NCBI RefSeq assembly: GCF_003986935.1
Contig: NZ_RJZE01000032.1
Coordinates: 1 to 64,000 of the forward strand
From: Paraburkholderia kururiensis JCM 10599 = LMG 19447
Lineage (GTDB): Bacteria > Pseudomonadota > Gammaproteobacteria > Burkholderiales > Burkholderiaceae
Length of the DNA stretch: 64,000 bases
Direction of reading: 5' to 3'
Shown here: one piece after another, positions 50,558 to 60,103 of the stretch
Numbering within the stretch: the stretch's first letter is position 1
Layout of the letters: each line of letters opens with the position of its first letter
Program-made: the position numbers and the translations under genes
Notes under the pieces: model-generated
Database searches by the model: none
The model's input: the letters and a program-made list of their open reading frames with translations, nothing else
Told to the model about the DNA's origin: nothing

Positions 50558-51802
50558 TCAGGGCAGCGTGTTGGCCGGATGCTCTTCGATGTGTGCGGAC
50601 GGGCGGGGCTCGCGCACGCCGAAGGCCACGATGGCGGCGCCCGCAGCGGTGGCAACCAACGCGATGACCGGAATCACGGCGATGCCCATGGCGTGGGCCA
50701 GCGCGCCCGCGGCGGCGGGTGCCAGCGCCCCGCCCACAATTTCGCCGATGCCCACCACGACGCCCGTGGCCGAAGCGGCGAGGCGGGCGGGAACCGCGGC
50801 GCTGGTGAGCGGCCCCACCGTGATCGCGATGGCGCCCGAGTTCATGAACGTAATGACAAACAAGGCCGCGAACAGCTTGACCGGCTCGGCGCCGATCGTG
50901 CGCAGCACCCAGAGCGCCACGAGTTCCGCGAGCAGCGCCGCGAGCAGCATCGGCTTGCGTCCCAACCGGTCGGATAGCGCGGGAATGACCACCATGCCGA
51001 CCAGGCTGCCCACGCCCTGGCCCGTCAGCACCATGCCCATCTGGTCCAGATTCAGCCGGAGGTAGTCGGTCAGGTAATTGGGCATGAACGCGGAGAGCGT
51101 GATCACGCAGGTCAGATAGCAGAGCATGGCCGCCGTATTCACGCGCACGGCGCCGAGCATGGCGACGGTGCGCCAATCGCTTGCCTCGTTGCGCGGTGCG
51201 CCGGCGACACGGGCCGGGTCGCGCAGCACCTTCGCCATCACGGCGGCGAGCAGCAGGCCCGGCACCGCGACCGCGGCGAACACGTAATGCCAGCTTGGCA
51301 GCACCTTGAGCAGCCCGACGGCCACGATGGGGCCGAAGCCCAGCCCGACGAGCGGCTGGGCCATCTGTTGCAGGCCGATGTTGAGCCCGACGCGCGAGGG
51401 CTTCGACGCGTTCACGGTCGCCACGATGCTGGCGGGCACGTAGGCGCCTTCTGCGAGGCCCATGACCGAGCGGATCACGAGCAGGCTGCCGAGGCCCGTT
51501 GCAAACCCCGTGGTTGCCACGAGCAGCGAGAAGATGGCCATCGCGGCGATCAACACGCGGCGCGGACCCACGCGGTCCGCAAGGCGTCCGCTGACGATCG
51601 ACGCCACGCCCCACGTCAGCGCCAGCGCGGCCGAAATCAGGCCGAGGTCCTGGTAGCCAAGCCCGAGTTCCTTCTGCATCACCGGGAACAGCGGATTGAT
51701 GATGAAGCGGTCGAGCCCGACCATGCCGAGGCCCAACGCCAGCAGGCTGACCGCCTTGAATTCGTATGCCCGGTCGCTTGCCGGCGCGGTGTGAGGTTGC
51801 AT
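50558..51802 (-). CDS. MFS transporter, likely aromatic acid uptake
   Basis: The protein has 414 residues from the ATG at 51802. It has 12 transmembrane segments and an aromatic-acid-type motif (GRLADRVGPRRVLIAAMAIF; GLGMVGLDRFIINPLFPVMQ). It lies in the same minus-strand unit as the hydroxylase and probably imports its substrate. Confidence 0.87.
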   Translation of the reverse strand: MQPHTAPASDRAYEFKAVSLLALGLGMVGLDRFIINPLFPVMQKELGLGYQDLGLISAALALTWGVASIVSGRLADRVGPRRVLIAAMAIFSLLVATTGFATGLGSLLVIRSVMGLAEGAYVPASIVATVNASKPSRVGLNIGLQQMAQPLVGLGFGPIVAVGLLKVLPSWHYVFAAVAVPGLLLAAVMAKVLRDPARVAGAPRNEASDWRTVAMLGAVRVNTAAMLCYLTCVITLSAFMPNYLTDYLRLNLDQMGMVLTGQGVGSLVGMVVIPALSDRLGRKPMLLAALLAELVALWVLRTIGAEPVKLFAALFVITFMNSGAIAITVGPLTSAAVPARLAASATGVVVGIGEIVGGALAPAAAGALAHAMGIAVIPVIALVATAAGAAIVAFGVREPRPSAHIEEHPANTLP

Positions 51803-51945
51803 TGCGTTGTCTCCTTTTGTTCGTGAGCGGCTCGCTACGGCAAAGTCCGCCCCTGCCGCGTTGTGCGCAGCATCTGCATCGTGATCTGGAAAGGGCGCGG
51901 GCGGCCCCACAGCGTTAGCGGGGCGGGCTTACGCGCGGCGCCCCG

Positions 51946-52689
51946 TTATGTTTCGTCGCGACTGCTGCGCGGTTTGCGGCCGGAGCCGCGTTTGGCCGTG
52001 CGGGAGGTTGCGTTGTCGCTGAACACGGCCTTCAGGATGATTCCGGTGGTTTCCCAGAAGTGCCCGGCGAGCAGTTGGACTGCGCGGTCCGCGTCGCGCG
52101 CCATGGCGGCTTCCATCAACTCGCGATGCTCCTTCGCCGCATCGCGGTTCTTCTCGGTCGTGTACTGCTCGGCCAGGTTGCGATAGCGCTCCGACTGGTC
52201 GTACAGCAGCCGGCACAGCCGCAGCATCCACGGCGATGCGCATCCCGCGATGAGCGCCTCGTGGAACTGCCGGTGCACCGCCGCCCACGCTTCGTGCAAC
52301 TCGGGCGAGCTGGGCATAGGCGTGCGTTGCAGCCGGTGAAAGGCCGACAGCACGTTGGACTCCCAGTCGATGCCGCCGTGCTTGAGCGCCAGCCGCAACG
52401 CGCTGCCTTCCACTTCCACACGCGTTTGCGTGAGGTCCGTCAGGTCTTCGCGCGAGACCGGCGTGACGCAGAAGCCGCGCTGGTCTTCCGAATCCACGAG
52501 GCCGTCGGTGACGAGGCGCGACAGCGCTTCGCGAATGGCCGTGGCGCCGATGCCGTACCGCTCGCTGAGCGCCTGGATGCGCAGCCGTTCCGCAGGGCGC
52601 AACTGCCCGGCAAGGATGTCGCCGCGCAGGCGTTCCACCGCGAGCGACGTCAGGCTTTTTGCGCCTGGAGAGGTGAGGGTCGTGTCCAT
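51946..52689 (-). CDS. GntR family regulator (FCD type)
   Basis: The protein has 247 residues from the ATG at 52689. A winged helix (LAVERLRGDILAGQLRPAER, YGIGATAIREALSRLVTDGL) is followed by an FCD domain (ELHEAWAAVHRQFHEALIAG, EHRELMEAAMARDADRAVQL). The C-terminal tail is basic (SRTAKRGSGRKPRSS). It is divergent from the ring-cleavage operon, and probably represses both directions until a pathway intermediate binds. Confidence 0.9.
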   Translation of the reverse strand: MDTTLTSPGAKSLTSLAVERLRGDILAGQLRPAERLRIQALSERYGIGATAIREALSRLVTDGLVDSEDQRGFCVTPVSREDLTDLTQTRVEVEGSALRLALKHGGIDWESNVLSAFHRLQRTPMPSSPELHEAWAAVHRQFHEALIAGCASPWMLRLCRLLYDQSERYRNLAEQYTTEKNRDAAKEHRELMEAAMARDADRAVQLLAGHFWETTGIILKAVFSDNATSRTAKRGSGRKPRSSRDET

Positions 52690-52743
52690 GAGAGCAAGCG
52701 TTCGTACATGTGGGGAGCTTGCCGCGATTCTCGCTTCCGCCAT

Positions 52744-52887
52744 CCACGTTCGTCAAGATTATGGAATTCCCTATGTTTTATCGATTTTTTTGAGGTTAAT
52801 CTTTGATTGTTGAATTTGTGGATTCGGCTGGCCGTGATGCCACGCTCGCCTGCCACGACTCGCACAACACAAGGAGACGCTTTCGTG
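52744..52887. promoter_or_regulatory. Divergent promoter and putative GntR site
   Basis: An AT-rich intergenic stretch contains the palindrome ATGGAATTCCCTAT (52761-52774; core GGAATTCC), the likely operator of the adjacent GntR protein, and -10-like TATGTTTTAT sequences. AAGGAGA before the dioxygenase start (52871) is a strong ribosome-binding site. This operator is unrelated to the TTGGATCCAA sites of the first locus. Confidence 0.55.
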
Positions 52888-53817
52888 ATGACAGTGCAAG
52901 ACATTGCCTTCGTGCGGTATCAGGTCACCGACCTCGACCGCATGGAAACCTTTTTGCTCGACTTCGGCCTGCACCGCGCGGCCCGCAGCGAGCACGCGTT
53001 GTACATGCGGGCCGCGGACACCGCGCACCACGTGCATGTAAGCGAACTCGGTCCCGACAACGTCACCCTGGGCTTCGGCCTGCATGCGGCCGACGCGGGG
53101 GATCTCGAGCGGCTCGCTGCGCATCTGGGCGTTCAGGTGGAAGACAACCCGGAGCCGGGCGGCGGGCAGCGCGTGCGCTTTCGCGACCCGGACGGCTTCC
53201 TCGTGGACGTCGTGCATGGCGCCGCACGGCACGCGCCGTTGCCGCTGCGCGACCCGGTCGCCATGAACGGCGGCGGCGCGCGCCGGCGTCTGGGCCAGAC
53301 CGTACGCCTGCAGCCGCGGCCCAGCGGCGTGCTGCGGCTGGGCCACGTCGCGCTCCAGGTGCGCGACTTCCCCGCCATGCTGGCCTTCTATCGCGACGTA
53401 TTGGGCTTTCGCGTATCGGACACGTACTGGGCCGGCAGCGAGCAGAACACCATTGCCGCCTTCCTGCACTGCGGGCTGGGCGAGCAATGGACCGACCACC
53501 ACACGGTTGCCCTGATCTCGGCGCAGGACGGCCGCTCGCGCTTCGATCACGCCGCGTTCGAAGTGCTGGACCTCGACGACGTCGTGCTGGGCGGCGAGCA
53601 CCTGAAGTCGCGCGGCTACGAGCACTCGTGGGGCGTGGGCCGCCATGTGCAGGGCAGCCAGATCTTCGACTACTGGCGCGACCCGTTCGGCAACAAGATC
53701 GAGCACTGGACCGACGGCGATCTGGTCAACGACAGCACGCCGTCCGGGCACGCGCCTATGTCGCCCGACGAACTTCGCCAATGGGCGCCGCCGCTCACGC
53801 CCGAATTCTTCGCCTGA
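52888..53817 (+). CDS. Extradiol (VOC-fold) ring-cleavage dioxygenase
   Basis: The protein has 309 residues from the ATG at 52888. Two VOC modules: the N-terminal one is structural, the C-terminal one holds iron ligands His153 (GHVAL), His221 (FDHAAF) and Glu272 (NKIEHW), as in type I extradiol dioxygenases. It would open a catechol produced by the MhpA-like hydroxylase. First gene of the plus-strand operon with the FAH, aldehyde dehydrogenase and ADC genes. Confidence 0.9.
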   Translation: MTVQDIAFVRYQVTDLDRMETFLLDFGLHRAARSEHALYMRAADTAHHVHVSELGPDNVTLGFGLHAADAGDLERLAAHLGVQVEDNPEPGGGQRVRFRDPDGFLVDVVHGAARHAPLPLRDPVAMNGGGARRRLGQTVRLQPRPSGVLRLGHVALQVRDFPAMLAFYRDVLGFRVSDTYWAGSEQNTIAAFLHCGLGEQWTDHHTVALISAQDGRSRFDHAAFEVLDLDDVVLGGEHLKSRGYEHSWGVGRHVQGSQIFDYWRDPFGNKIEHWTDGDLVNDSTPSGHAPMSPDELRQWAPPLTPEFFA

Positions 53818-53853
53818 ACTCCATTCCCATTTTTTTGCGCAGGAGCGTTCTGT

Positions 53854-54717
53854 ATGAAACTTGCCCGCTACACCTATGACGGTGTGACCACCATCGGCGC
53901 TGTGGATGGCGATCGCGTCGTTGCCTTGAAGGCGCTCGACTCTTCGGCACCCGCTTCGATCCGCGACGTGCTGGCCGCCGGTCCCGCCTTGCTGAGCCGC
54001 CTCGAACAGACGCTTCGCGACGTGAAAGACGGCGTGCCGCTCGCGCGCGTGAAGCTCGAAGCGCCCATTCCCGATGCGCAGAAATACCTCGCTATCGGCA
54101 TGAACTATCAGGACCACGCCGACGAAGCGGCGCGCGCCGGCATTACCGTGCCGCCCCATCAACTGTGGTTCAACAAGCAGGTGAGCTGCATCACGGGGCC
54201 GTTCGATCCGATCGTCAAGCCGCGCGTGTCGGACAAGATGGACTACGAGGCCGAAATGGGCGTGGTGATCGGCAAGCGCTGCCGCTACGTCAGCGTGGAG
54301 GATGCGCCGTCCGTGGTGGGCGGCTACTTCGTCTCGAACGACGTGACCGCGCGCGACTGGCAGTTCAGGAGCCCGACGTTCACGCTCGGCAAGTCGTTCG
54401 ATACGCACGGGCCTATCGGCCCGTGGATCACCACGGCCAACGACATTGCCGACCCGCACGCGCTGCAAATGAAGCTGTGGGTGAACGGCGAGCTGCGCCA
54501 GAGCGCGAGCACGGGCGGAATGATCTACAGCATCTGGGAGCAGATCCACGAGCTTTCGCAGGTCATGACGCTCGAACCCGGCGACCTGATCGCGACGGGC
54601 ACCTGCGCGAACGTCGGCATTGCGCTCGGCAAATTCCTCCAGCCGGGCGACGTGGTGAAGGTGGAGATCGAGAGCCTTGGCCATATCGAGAACACCGTCG
54701 CGGCCGAACCCGCGTGA
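53854..54717 (+). CDS. FAH family hydrolase/decarboxylase
   Basis: The protein has 287 residues. Core motifs include LAIGMNYQDHADEAA, DKMDYEAEMGVVIGKRC, GYFVSNDVTARDW and LEPGDLIATGT, with the Glu/Asp metal site typical of fumarylacetoacetase-fold proteins. Members hydrolyse acylpyruvates or decarboxylate oxalocrotonate in meta-cleavage pathways. It acts after the ring-cleaving dioxygenase. Confidence 0.92.
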   Translation: MKLARYTYDGVTTIGAVDGDRVVALKALDSSAPASIRDVLAAGPALLSRLEQTLRDVKDGVPLARVKLEAPIPDAQKYLAIGMNYQDHADEAARAGITVPPHQLWFNKQVSCITGPFDPIVKPRVSDKMDYEAEMGVVIGKRCRYVSVEDAPSVVGGYFVSNDVTARDWQFRSPTFTLGKSFDTHGPIGPWITTANDIADPHALQMKLWVNGELRQSASTGGMIYSIWEQIHELSQVMTLEPGDLIATGTCANVGIALGKFLQPGDVVKVEIESLGHIENTVAAEPA

Positions 54718-54762
54718 GCGCGGTGTCCGGCACCGTTCGCAGCAAACAGGAGGTCCATCCCC

Positions 54763-56220
54763 ATGGCTTATGAAGTCAACCTGCTCGTAGGTGCAAAGGA
54801 CGTGCCGGCCTCGTCCGGCACGACCTTCGAGCGGCGCAATCCGCTTTCGGGCGCGGTGGTCTCGCATGCCGCGGCAGCCACCGCGAGCGACGCCCATGCA
54901 GCAGTCGACGCCGCCGCCGCGGCGTTTCCCGCGTGGTCCGCGCTCGGTCCGGGTGAGCGGCGGGCGCGGCTCAACGCGGCAGCGGATGCGCTGGAGGCGA
55001 GAGCGCCACAGTTCGCGCAGGCCATGTGCGCCGAAACCGGCGCCACGGCCGCGTGGGCGGGATTCAATGTGCAGGTTGCCGCGGCCACGCTGCGCGAAGC
55101 CGCGTCGCTCACGACCCAGGTGAGCGGCGAGGCGATTCCGTCCGACGTGCCCGGTTGCCTTGCGCTCGCCGTCCGTCAGCCCGCAGGCGTCGTGCTGGGC
55201 ATGGCGCCCTGGAATGCGCCCGTGATTCTCGGTGTGCGTGCCGTGGCCGTGCCGCTGGCGTGTGGCAATACCGTCGTGCTCAAGGGCTCGGAGCTGTGTC
55301 CTTACACGCACCGCCTGATTGCAGAAAGCTTCCGCGATGCTGGCTTGCCGGCGGGCGTCGTGAACTTCGTCACCCACGCGGCAACAGACGCCGCCGCTGT
55401 GGTGGAAACGATGATCGCCCACCCCGCCGTGCGCCGCGTGAACTTCACTGGCTCCACGCGGGTGGGGCGCATCGTGGCATCCACTTGCGCGCGGTACTTG
55501 AAGCCGGCCGTGCTGGAACTGGGCGGCAAGGCGCCGCTCGTGGTGCTCGACGACGCCGATCTCGACGACGCCGTGAACGCCGCTGCCTTCGGCGCCTTCG
55601 CCAACTCGGGGCAAATCTGCATGTCGACCGAACGCATCATCGTGGACGCCGCGATTGCCGACGACTTCGTGCAGCGTCTCGCGAACAAGGTCCGCTCGCT
55701 TCCCATGGGCGACCCGCGCGGCGAGGCGCCCGTCGTGTTGGGGTCGGTGGTCGACATGGCCACAGTGGAGCGCTGCAACGCGCTGATCGACGACGCCCTC
55801 GCGAAAGGCGCAACGCTGCTGTGCGGCGGCAAGGCGTCGAACACGCTCATGCCCGCCACCTTGCTCGACCACGTGACGCCTGCAATGAACGTCTACCGCG
55901 AGGAATCGTTCGGCCCCGTGAAGCCGATCGTGCGCGTGAACGGTGTGGAAGAGGCGATTGCCCGCGCCAACGACAACGAGTACGGCCTTTCTGCAGCGGT
56001 ATTCGGCCGCGACGTGGGTCGCGTTTTCGACGTCGCGCGGCGCATCGACTCCGGCATCTGCCATATCAACGGTCCCACCGTCCACGACGAACCGCAGATG
56101 CCGTTCGGCGGCGTCAAGGCGAGCGGACTGGGCCGCTTCGGCGGCCGCGCGGGCGTACACGAATTCACCGAACTGCGCTGGCTCACGGTGCAGACCACGC
56201 CGCGCCACTACCCGTTCTGA
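54763..56220 (+). CDS. NAD(P)-dependent aldehyde dehydrogenase (salicylaldehyde dehydrogenase-like)
   Basis: The protein has 485 residues. Catalytic Cys286 (NSGQICMSTERI) and general base Glu252 (LELGGKAP), with the coenzyme motif FTGSTRVG. The CMSTER motif is typical of salicylaldehyde, vanillin and 2-hydroxymuconic-type dehydrogenases. It oxidises an aldehyde intermediate of the pathway to its acid. Confidence 0.92.
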   Translation: MAYEVNLLVGAKDVPASSGTTFERRNPLSGAVVSHAAAATASDAHAAVDAAAAAFPAWSALGPGERRARLNAAADALEARAPQFAQAMCAETGATAAWAGFNVQVAAATLREAASLTTQVSGEAIPSDVPGCLALAVRQPAGVVLGMAPWNAPVILGVRAVAVPLACGNTVVLKGSELCPYTHRLIAESFRDAGLPAGVVNFVTHAATDAAAVVETMIAHPAVRRVNFTGSTRVGRIVASTCARYLKPAVLELGGKAPLVVLDDADLDDAVNAAAFGAFANSGQICMSTERIIVDAAIADDFVQRLANKVRSLPMGDPRGEAPVVLGSVVDMATVERCNALIDDALAKGATLLCGGKASNTLMPATLLDHVTPAMNVYREESFGPVKPIVRVNGVEEAIARANDNEYGLSAAVFGRDVGRVFDVARRIDSGICHINGPTVHDEPQMPFGGVKASGLGRFGGRAGVHEFTELRWLTVQTTPRHYPF

Positions 56221-56250
56221 ACCCTTCAACCCAACCAGGAACATTCGATC

Positions 56251-57144
56251 ATGACCGTCGAATTCAAACCGGGCGTGCGCTATCGCATGCCTGCCGTGTT
56301 CGGACCCGCGCCGGGTCCGCGTCAAAAAGCCGATGGCACGCTGTGGACGCCCGAGGAAGCGGGCACCATGAACGCCACGTGGATGACCGTCAAATACCGC
56401 ACGCACCGCGAGCAGCTGGAGCGCATCCTGCCGCCCGGCTTTCGGCTGCGAGGCGAGCCTGAAGTCCACGCGTCGCTCGCGTTCTTCAGCAACCTGTACT
56501 GGCTGGCGGGCCGCGGGTACGGCATCGCCATGATCGAGATTCCCACGACTTATCACGGCAGAACGGAAACCATCGACGGCGCGTTCTGCCCCGTGCTCTG
56601 GGAAGGCATTCCCGACGCGATCTTGACGGGCCGCGAGGAACTCGGGTTCCCGAAGCTGTTCGCGGACATTCCGGCGCTCGAGATCGATCATGCGCACGGC
56701 ACAGCGGGCGGATCGGCCTCGTGGTTCGACTTCAGGTTCTTCGAGATCGCGCTTCACGGCCTGGTTGAAGTGCACGAAGAGCCGAAGCTGCCGGGGCCGG
56801 GCGGCGCGGCGCTCTTCTACAAGTACATGCCGCGCACGGGCAGCTTCGGTAGCGGCGGCTGCGATGTGGCCTACGCCACCACCTCGCAGCCCCAACCGGG
56901 CGCGGCGGGCGACACGTCGCCCATCAAGTTCGGCGGCGCTAACTTCAGGAAGTGGAAAGCCGCGGGCGGCTCGGTGAACTGGCATCGCGCGACGTTCGAG
57001 CAACTGCCTACCACGTTCCACGTCGTCAACGGTGTGGCGGACCTCGACATCCTCGAATACCTGGGTGCGGAAATGGTCCAGTTTTCCGCGCCGGGCCAGG
57101 CAGTGTCCGCCAACGTCATTCGCCCGGTCGAACCTGCGCTGTAG
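56251..57144 (+). CDS. Acetoacetate decarboxylase family protein
   Basis: The protein has 297 residues. The ADC fold is visible in ILPPGFRLRGEPEVHASLAF and TGREELGFPKLFADIPALEI, the second covering the region of the Schiff-base lysine (the Lys of GFPKLF). ADC-like proteins also include aldolase-dehydratases, so its step may be hydrolysis or decarboxylation of an open-ring keto acid rather than acetoacetate. Last enzyme of the operon. Confidence 0.88.
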   Translation: MTVEFKPGVRYRMPAVFGPAPGPRQKADGTLWTPEEAGTMNATWMTVKYRTHREQLERILPPGFRLRGEPEVHASLAFFSNLYWLAGRGYGIAMIEIPTTYHGRTETIDGAFCPVLWEGIPDAILTGREELGFPKLFADIPALEIDHAHGTAGGSASWFDFRFFEIALHGLVEVHEEPKLPGPGGAALFYKYMPRTGSFGSGGCDVAYATTSQPQPGAAGDTSPIKFGGANFRKWKAAGGSVNWHRATFEQLPTTFHVVNGVADLDILEYLGAEMVQFSAPGQAVSANVIRPVEPAL

Positions 57145-57269
57145 CACCAGACAGATCGATGCCGCGGCGGCGCTGAGCAACGGCCCGCTGCGGTGTGAAA
57201 CAACGCAGCATCCCCCGATTCGTTCATTACAACAACAGCCGGAATCTGCCGGCATATCTGGAGACAAAC

Positions 57270-58283
57270 ATGATGATTGGCATCACTAAATTTATTGCGA
57301 AAGCCGGACGGCGGCTATTGTTGGCGGCATGCCTTGCGAGCGCCGCGCCGGCATTCGCGCAGACCGCGGTGGGACGTGCGCCGACGGTTTCGGAGCCGCA
57401 GGGTCTCAATCTCGGTTCCACGAGCTTCTTCGACGGATTTTCAGGGCCGCCCGGCTGGTCGTATCTCAGCGAAGTGCGCTATTCGACGGCGGATTCGATC
57501 AAGAACGCGGACGGCAGCACGAACAGCGCGTTCCGTCATCCCCGTGTCGATTCGTTCACGTGGGTCAATCATCTGGCCTATGCATCCCCGTGGCAGCTGG
57601 CGGGCGGGACGTTGGGCTTCAACGTGATCGTGCCGCTCACGTGGCTGCATGGCAGTTTCGACCAGCCTGGGGCGAGCTTGTCGGGCGGCGGCACGGCGCT
57701 GGGGGACGTGACGTTCGGACCGCAACTTCAGTACGCGCCCATTCTGGGCTCTTCGGGGCAGCCTCTGTTCGTGCAGCGTTTCGAGTTCGACGTGATTGCG
57801 CCGACGGGGCAGTACAAGCACAACGCAGACCTCAACCAGAGTTCCGGGTATTTCTCCCTGAATCCATACTGGGCGGCCTCGCTGTTTCCTCTTCCCAAGG
57901 TCGAGATCAGCTGGCGGCTGCATTACCTGTACAACTTCAAGAATCACGATCCGGCGGCGAGCTACCCGCTCGCGTTCGACAACCAGCCCGTTAGCGACAC
58001 GCAAGCCGGCCAGGCCGCCTGGATCAATTTCACGACGTCCTACGCGCTTACGCCCACGTTGCATGTGGGCATCAACGGCTACTTTTTCCGCCAGCTTGCG
58101 GACAACCGGATCAACGGCACGTCCGTGGCCGGGCGCGAACAGGTGCTGGGCATCGGTCCGGGCCTCTTCTGGCAGATGAGCGGCAACCGCGCGCTGTGGC
58201 TCAACGCCTATACCGAAACGGCCGTGCGCAACCGCACGCGCAACAGCCTCGTCGTTCAGGCGCAGATTGCCACGCCGTTCTGA
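57270..58283 (+). CDS. Phenol/MetA-type outer-membrane transporter
   Basis: The protein has 337 residues from the ATG at 57270. A signal peptide (LLLAACLASAAPAFAQ) is followed by an antiparallel barrel of the phenol-degradation meta type (GWSYLSEVRYSTAD, VEISWRLHYLYNFKNHDPAA), ending in a phenylalanine (TPF), as outer-membrane proteins do. It probably admits the hydrophobic aromatic substrate. Confidence 0.85.
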   Translation: MMIGITKFIAKAGRRLLLAACLASAAPAFAQTAVGRAPTVSEPQGLNLGSTSFFDGFSGPPGWSYLSEVRYSTADSIKNADGSTNSAFRHPRVDSFTWVNHLAYASPWQLAGGTLGFNVIVPLTWLHGSFDQPGASLSGGGTALGDVTFGPQLQYAPILGSSGQPLFVQRFEFDVIAPTGQYKHNADLNQSSGYFSLNPYWAASLFPLPKVEISWRLHYLYNFKNHDPAASYPLAFDNQPVSDTQAGQAAWINFTTSYALTPTLHVGINGYFFRQLADNRINGTSVAGREQVLGIGPGLFWQMSGNRALWLNAYTETAVRNRTRNSLVVQAQIATPF

Positions 58284-58334
58284 GAGCGCGTATTTCCGCG
58301 ATGGCGAGCGGCCAGCGGTCTGTGGCACGCACGA

Positions 58335-59680
58335 CTAGCGCTGCGCCACCGCGCCTGTCTCCGACCACCCGCCGCCCAGAACCTTGTACAGCGTGATGAG
58401 GTTCGACTGCGTGGCGAGCATGTCGGTGACGAGTTGCTGTTGCGCGGTGTAGAGCGTGCGCTGTGCGTCGAGCAGCGTCAGGAAGCTGTCGGTGCCGCTG
58501 CGGTAGCGTGCCTGCGCGAGGTCGTAGTACTGCTGCGCCGAGCCCACGTAGTCGCGGTCCGCAGCCACCTGCGTGACGTAGGTCGTGCGTCCCGCGAGCG
58601 CGTTGGACACTTCCTTGAACGCCGTCTGGATGGCCTTTTTGTAGTTGGCGATGTCGATGTCCTTTTCCACCTTCGCCACGTCGAGCGTGGCGCGGTTGTA
58701 GCCGAACTCGAAGATGGGCACCGAGATGGACGGTGCAGACGTCCACGCGCCCGTGCCGGCCTTGAAGAGGTTCGAGAGGCTGCCGCTCGTGGTGCCCGCG
58801 GAAGCCGTCAGCTCGATCTTCGGAAAGAACGCGGCGCGCGCGGCGCCGATGTTCGCGTTGGCGGCCTTCAGCGTGTGCTCGGCTTCGACAATGTGGGGCG
58901 GCGCGTGAGCAGATCCGACGGCACGCCTTCGCCAATGTCCGCAAGCGTGTTCTCGCTTTCCATCAGAGACGGGCCCTGCGACAGATCGCCGGGCAGCGGC
59001 GCGCCGATTTCGGCAACGAGGTTGTTGCGATCCTGCGCCACTGCACGCGTGTACGAGGCGAGGCTCGACCGCGCGCTGGCAAGCGAGTTTTCGGCCTGGC
59101 GCACGTCCTGCAGCGACGCGCTGCCCATCTTCATCATGCTGACCGTGAGGTCGTAGGTGTGCTGGTCCGCGTCCACGGTGTTCTGCGTGATCTGCAATGA
59201 AGCTTCGTCGGAGAGCAGTTGCAGATAGTCCGTGGCGACTGTCGCGATCAGACTGATCTGCGTGCTTGTGCGCGCGGCGTCCGTCGAGAGATATTGCTCC
59301 AGCGCCTGGCGCTTCAGGCTGCGCAGGCGGCCGAAGAAGTCGATTTCCCACGACGTGAGGCCCACGCTCGCGCTGCTCGAACTGTAGGCGCTCGTGGAGC
59401 CTTCCACGCGTTCGCGCGTGACCGAGCCGGATGCGCTGATGGTCGGGCCGATGTTCGCGCGCGCAATGCGGTACTGCGCTTCGTACTGCGCCACGTTGAG
59501 CGCGGCCACGCGCATATCGCGGTTGTTCGCGAGCGCGAGTTCGATCAGCCTTTGCAGGCGCGGGTCTTTGAAGAAGTCGCGCCAGCCGAGGTCGGCACCC
59601 AGCGGTGCCGCAGCCGTACCCTGTGCGGGCTTCTGCTGCGCCGGCGCGGGCCCAGCCATAACCTCGATCAGCGTGCGATG
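58335..59680 (-). pseudogene. NodT-type outer-membrane efflux protein, frameshifted and 5'-truncated
   Basis: The sequence reads FFKDPRLQRLIELALANNRD down to DLLTRRP, then changes frame near 58900 (one base missing in GCCGCCCC) and continues HIVEAEHTLKAANANIGAAR to LYKVLGGGWSETGAVAQ. The N-terminal lipoprotein signal is absent; at about 59670 the frame runs into antisense FecCD sequence. It is nonfunctional as written. Confidence 0.85.
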
Positions 59681-60026
59681 GCTCGACATCCTGCCTCTTG
59701 GCAGTGCCGTTTCGGACGCGCTCGGCGTTCGCACGCGGCACGTGCGACTGTGGCTGCTTGCGGTGGCGGCTGCGCTGACGGCAGGCGCGACAGTCGTGAT
59801 CGGGTCGATGTCGTTTGTCGGCTTGATGGCGCCGCATCTTGCGCGGCTGATGGGATTCTCACGGGCGCGCTCGCAGATGCTCGTGGCAGGGCTGGTTGGC
59901 GCGCTGCTGATGGTGCTTTCCGACTGGCTGGGCCGCAACGTCGTGTTTCCGCAGCAGATGCCGGCCGGCATTATCGCGACGCTTATTGGCGGTCCGTACC
60001 TGATGTGGCTGTTGCGGCGCAGTTGA
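59670..60026 (+). pseudogene. FecCD-type siderophore permease, C-terminal fragment
   Basis: About 115 codons: RWLDILPLGSAVSDALGVRT, SMSFVGLMAPHLARLMGFSR and FPQQMPAGIIATLIGGPYLM, the last third of FhuB/FecCD permeases. The N-terminal membrane segments are missing. It lies head-to-head with the broken efflux gene, so a deletion or inversion joined the two. It precedes a phosphopantetheinyl transferase, which suggests the rest of a siderophore locus was lost. Confidence 0.85.
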
Positions 60027-60103
60027 CTCGACGCTGACCAGGCGGTCGAGCGGGTTGCGTAGTACGACGCCCGTCAGAAATGGCGAGACTCACGGGAGTT
60101 GGC

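Noticed and set aside
52771..57267. Minus-strand open frame of 1498 codons
   Set aside because: It lies antisense to the dioxygenase, FAH, aldehyde dehydrogenase and ADC genes, all with clear family motifs. The translation is His/Arg-rich and repetitive in composition, as expected for the shadow of high-GC genes.
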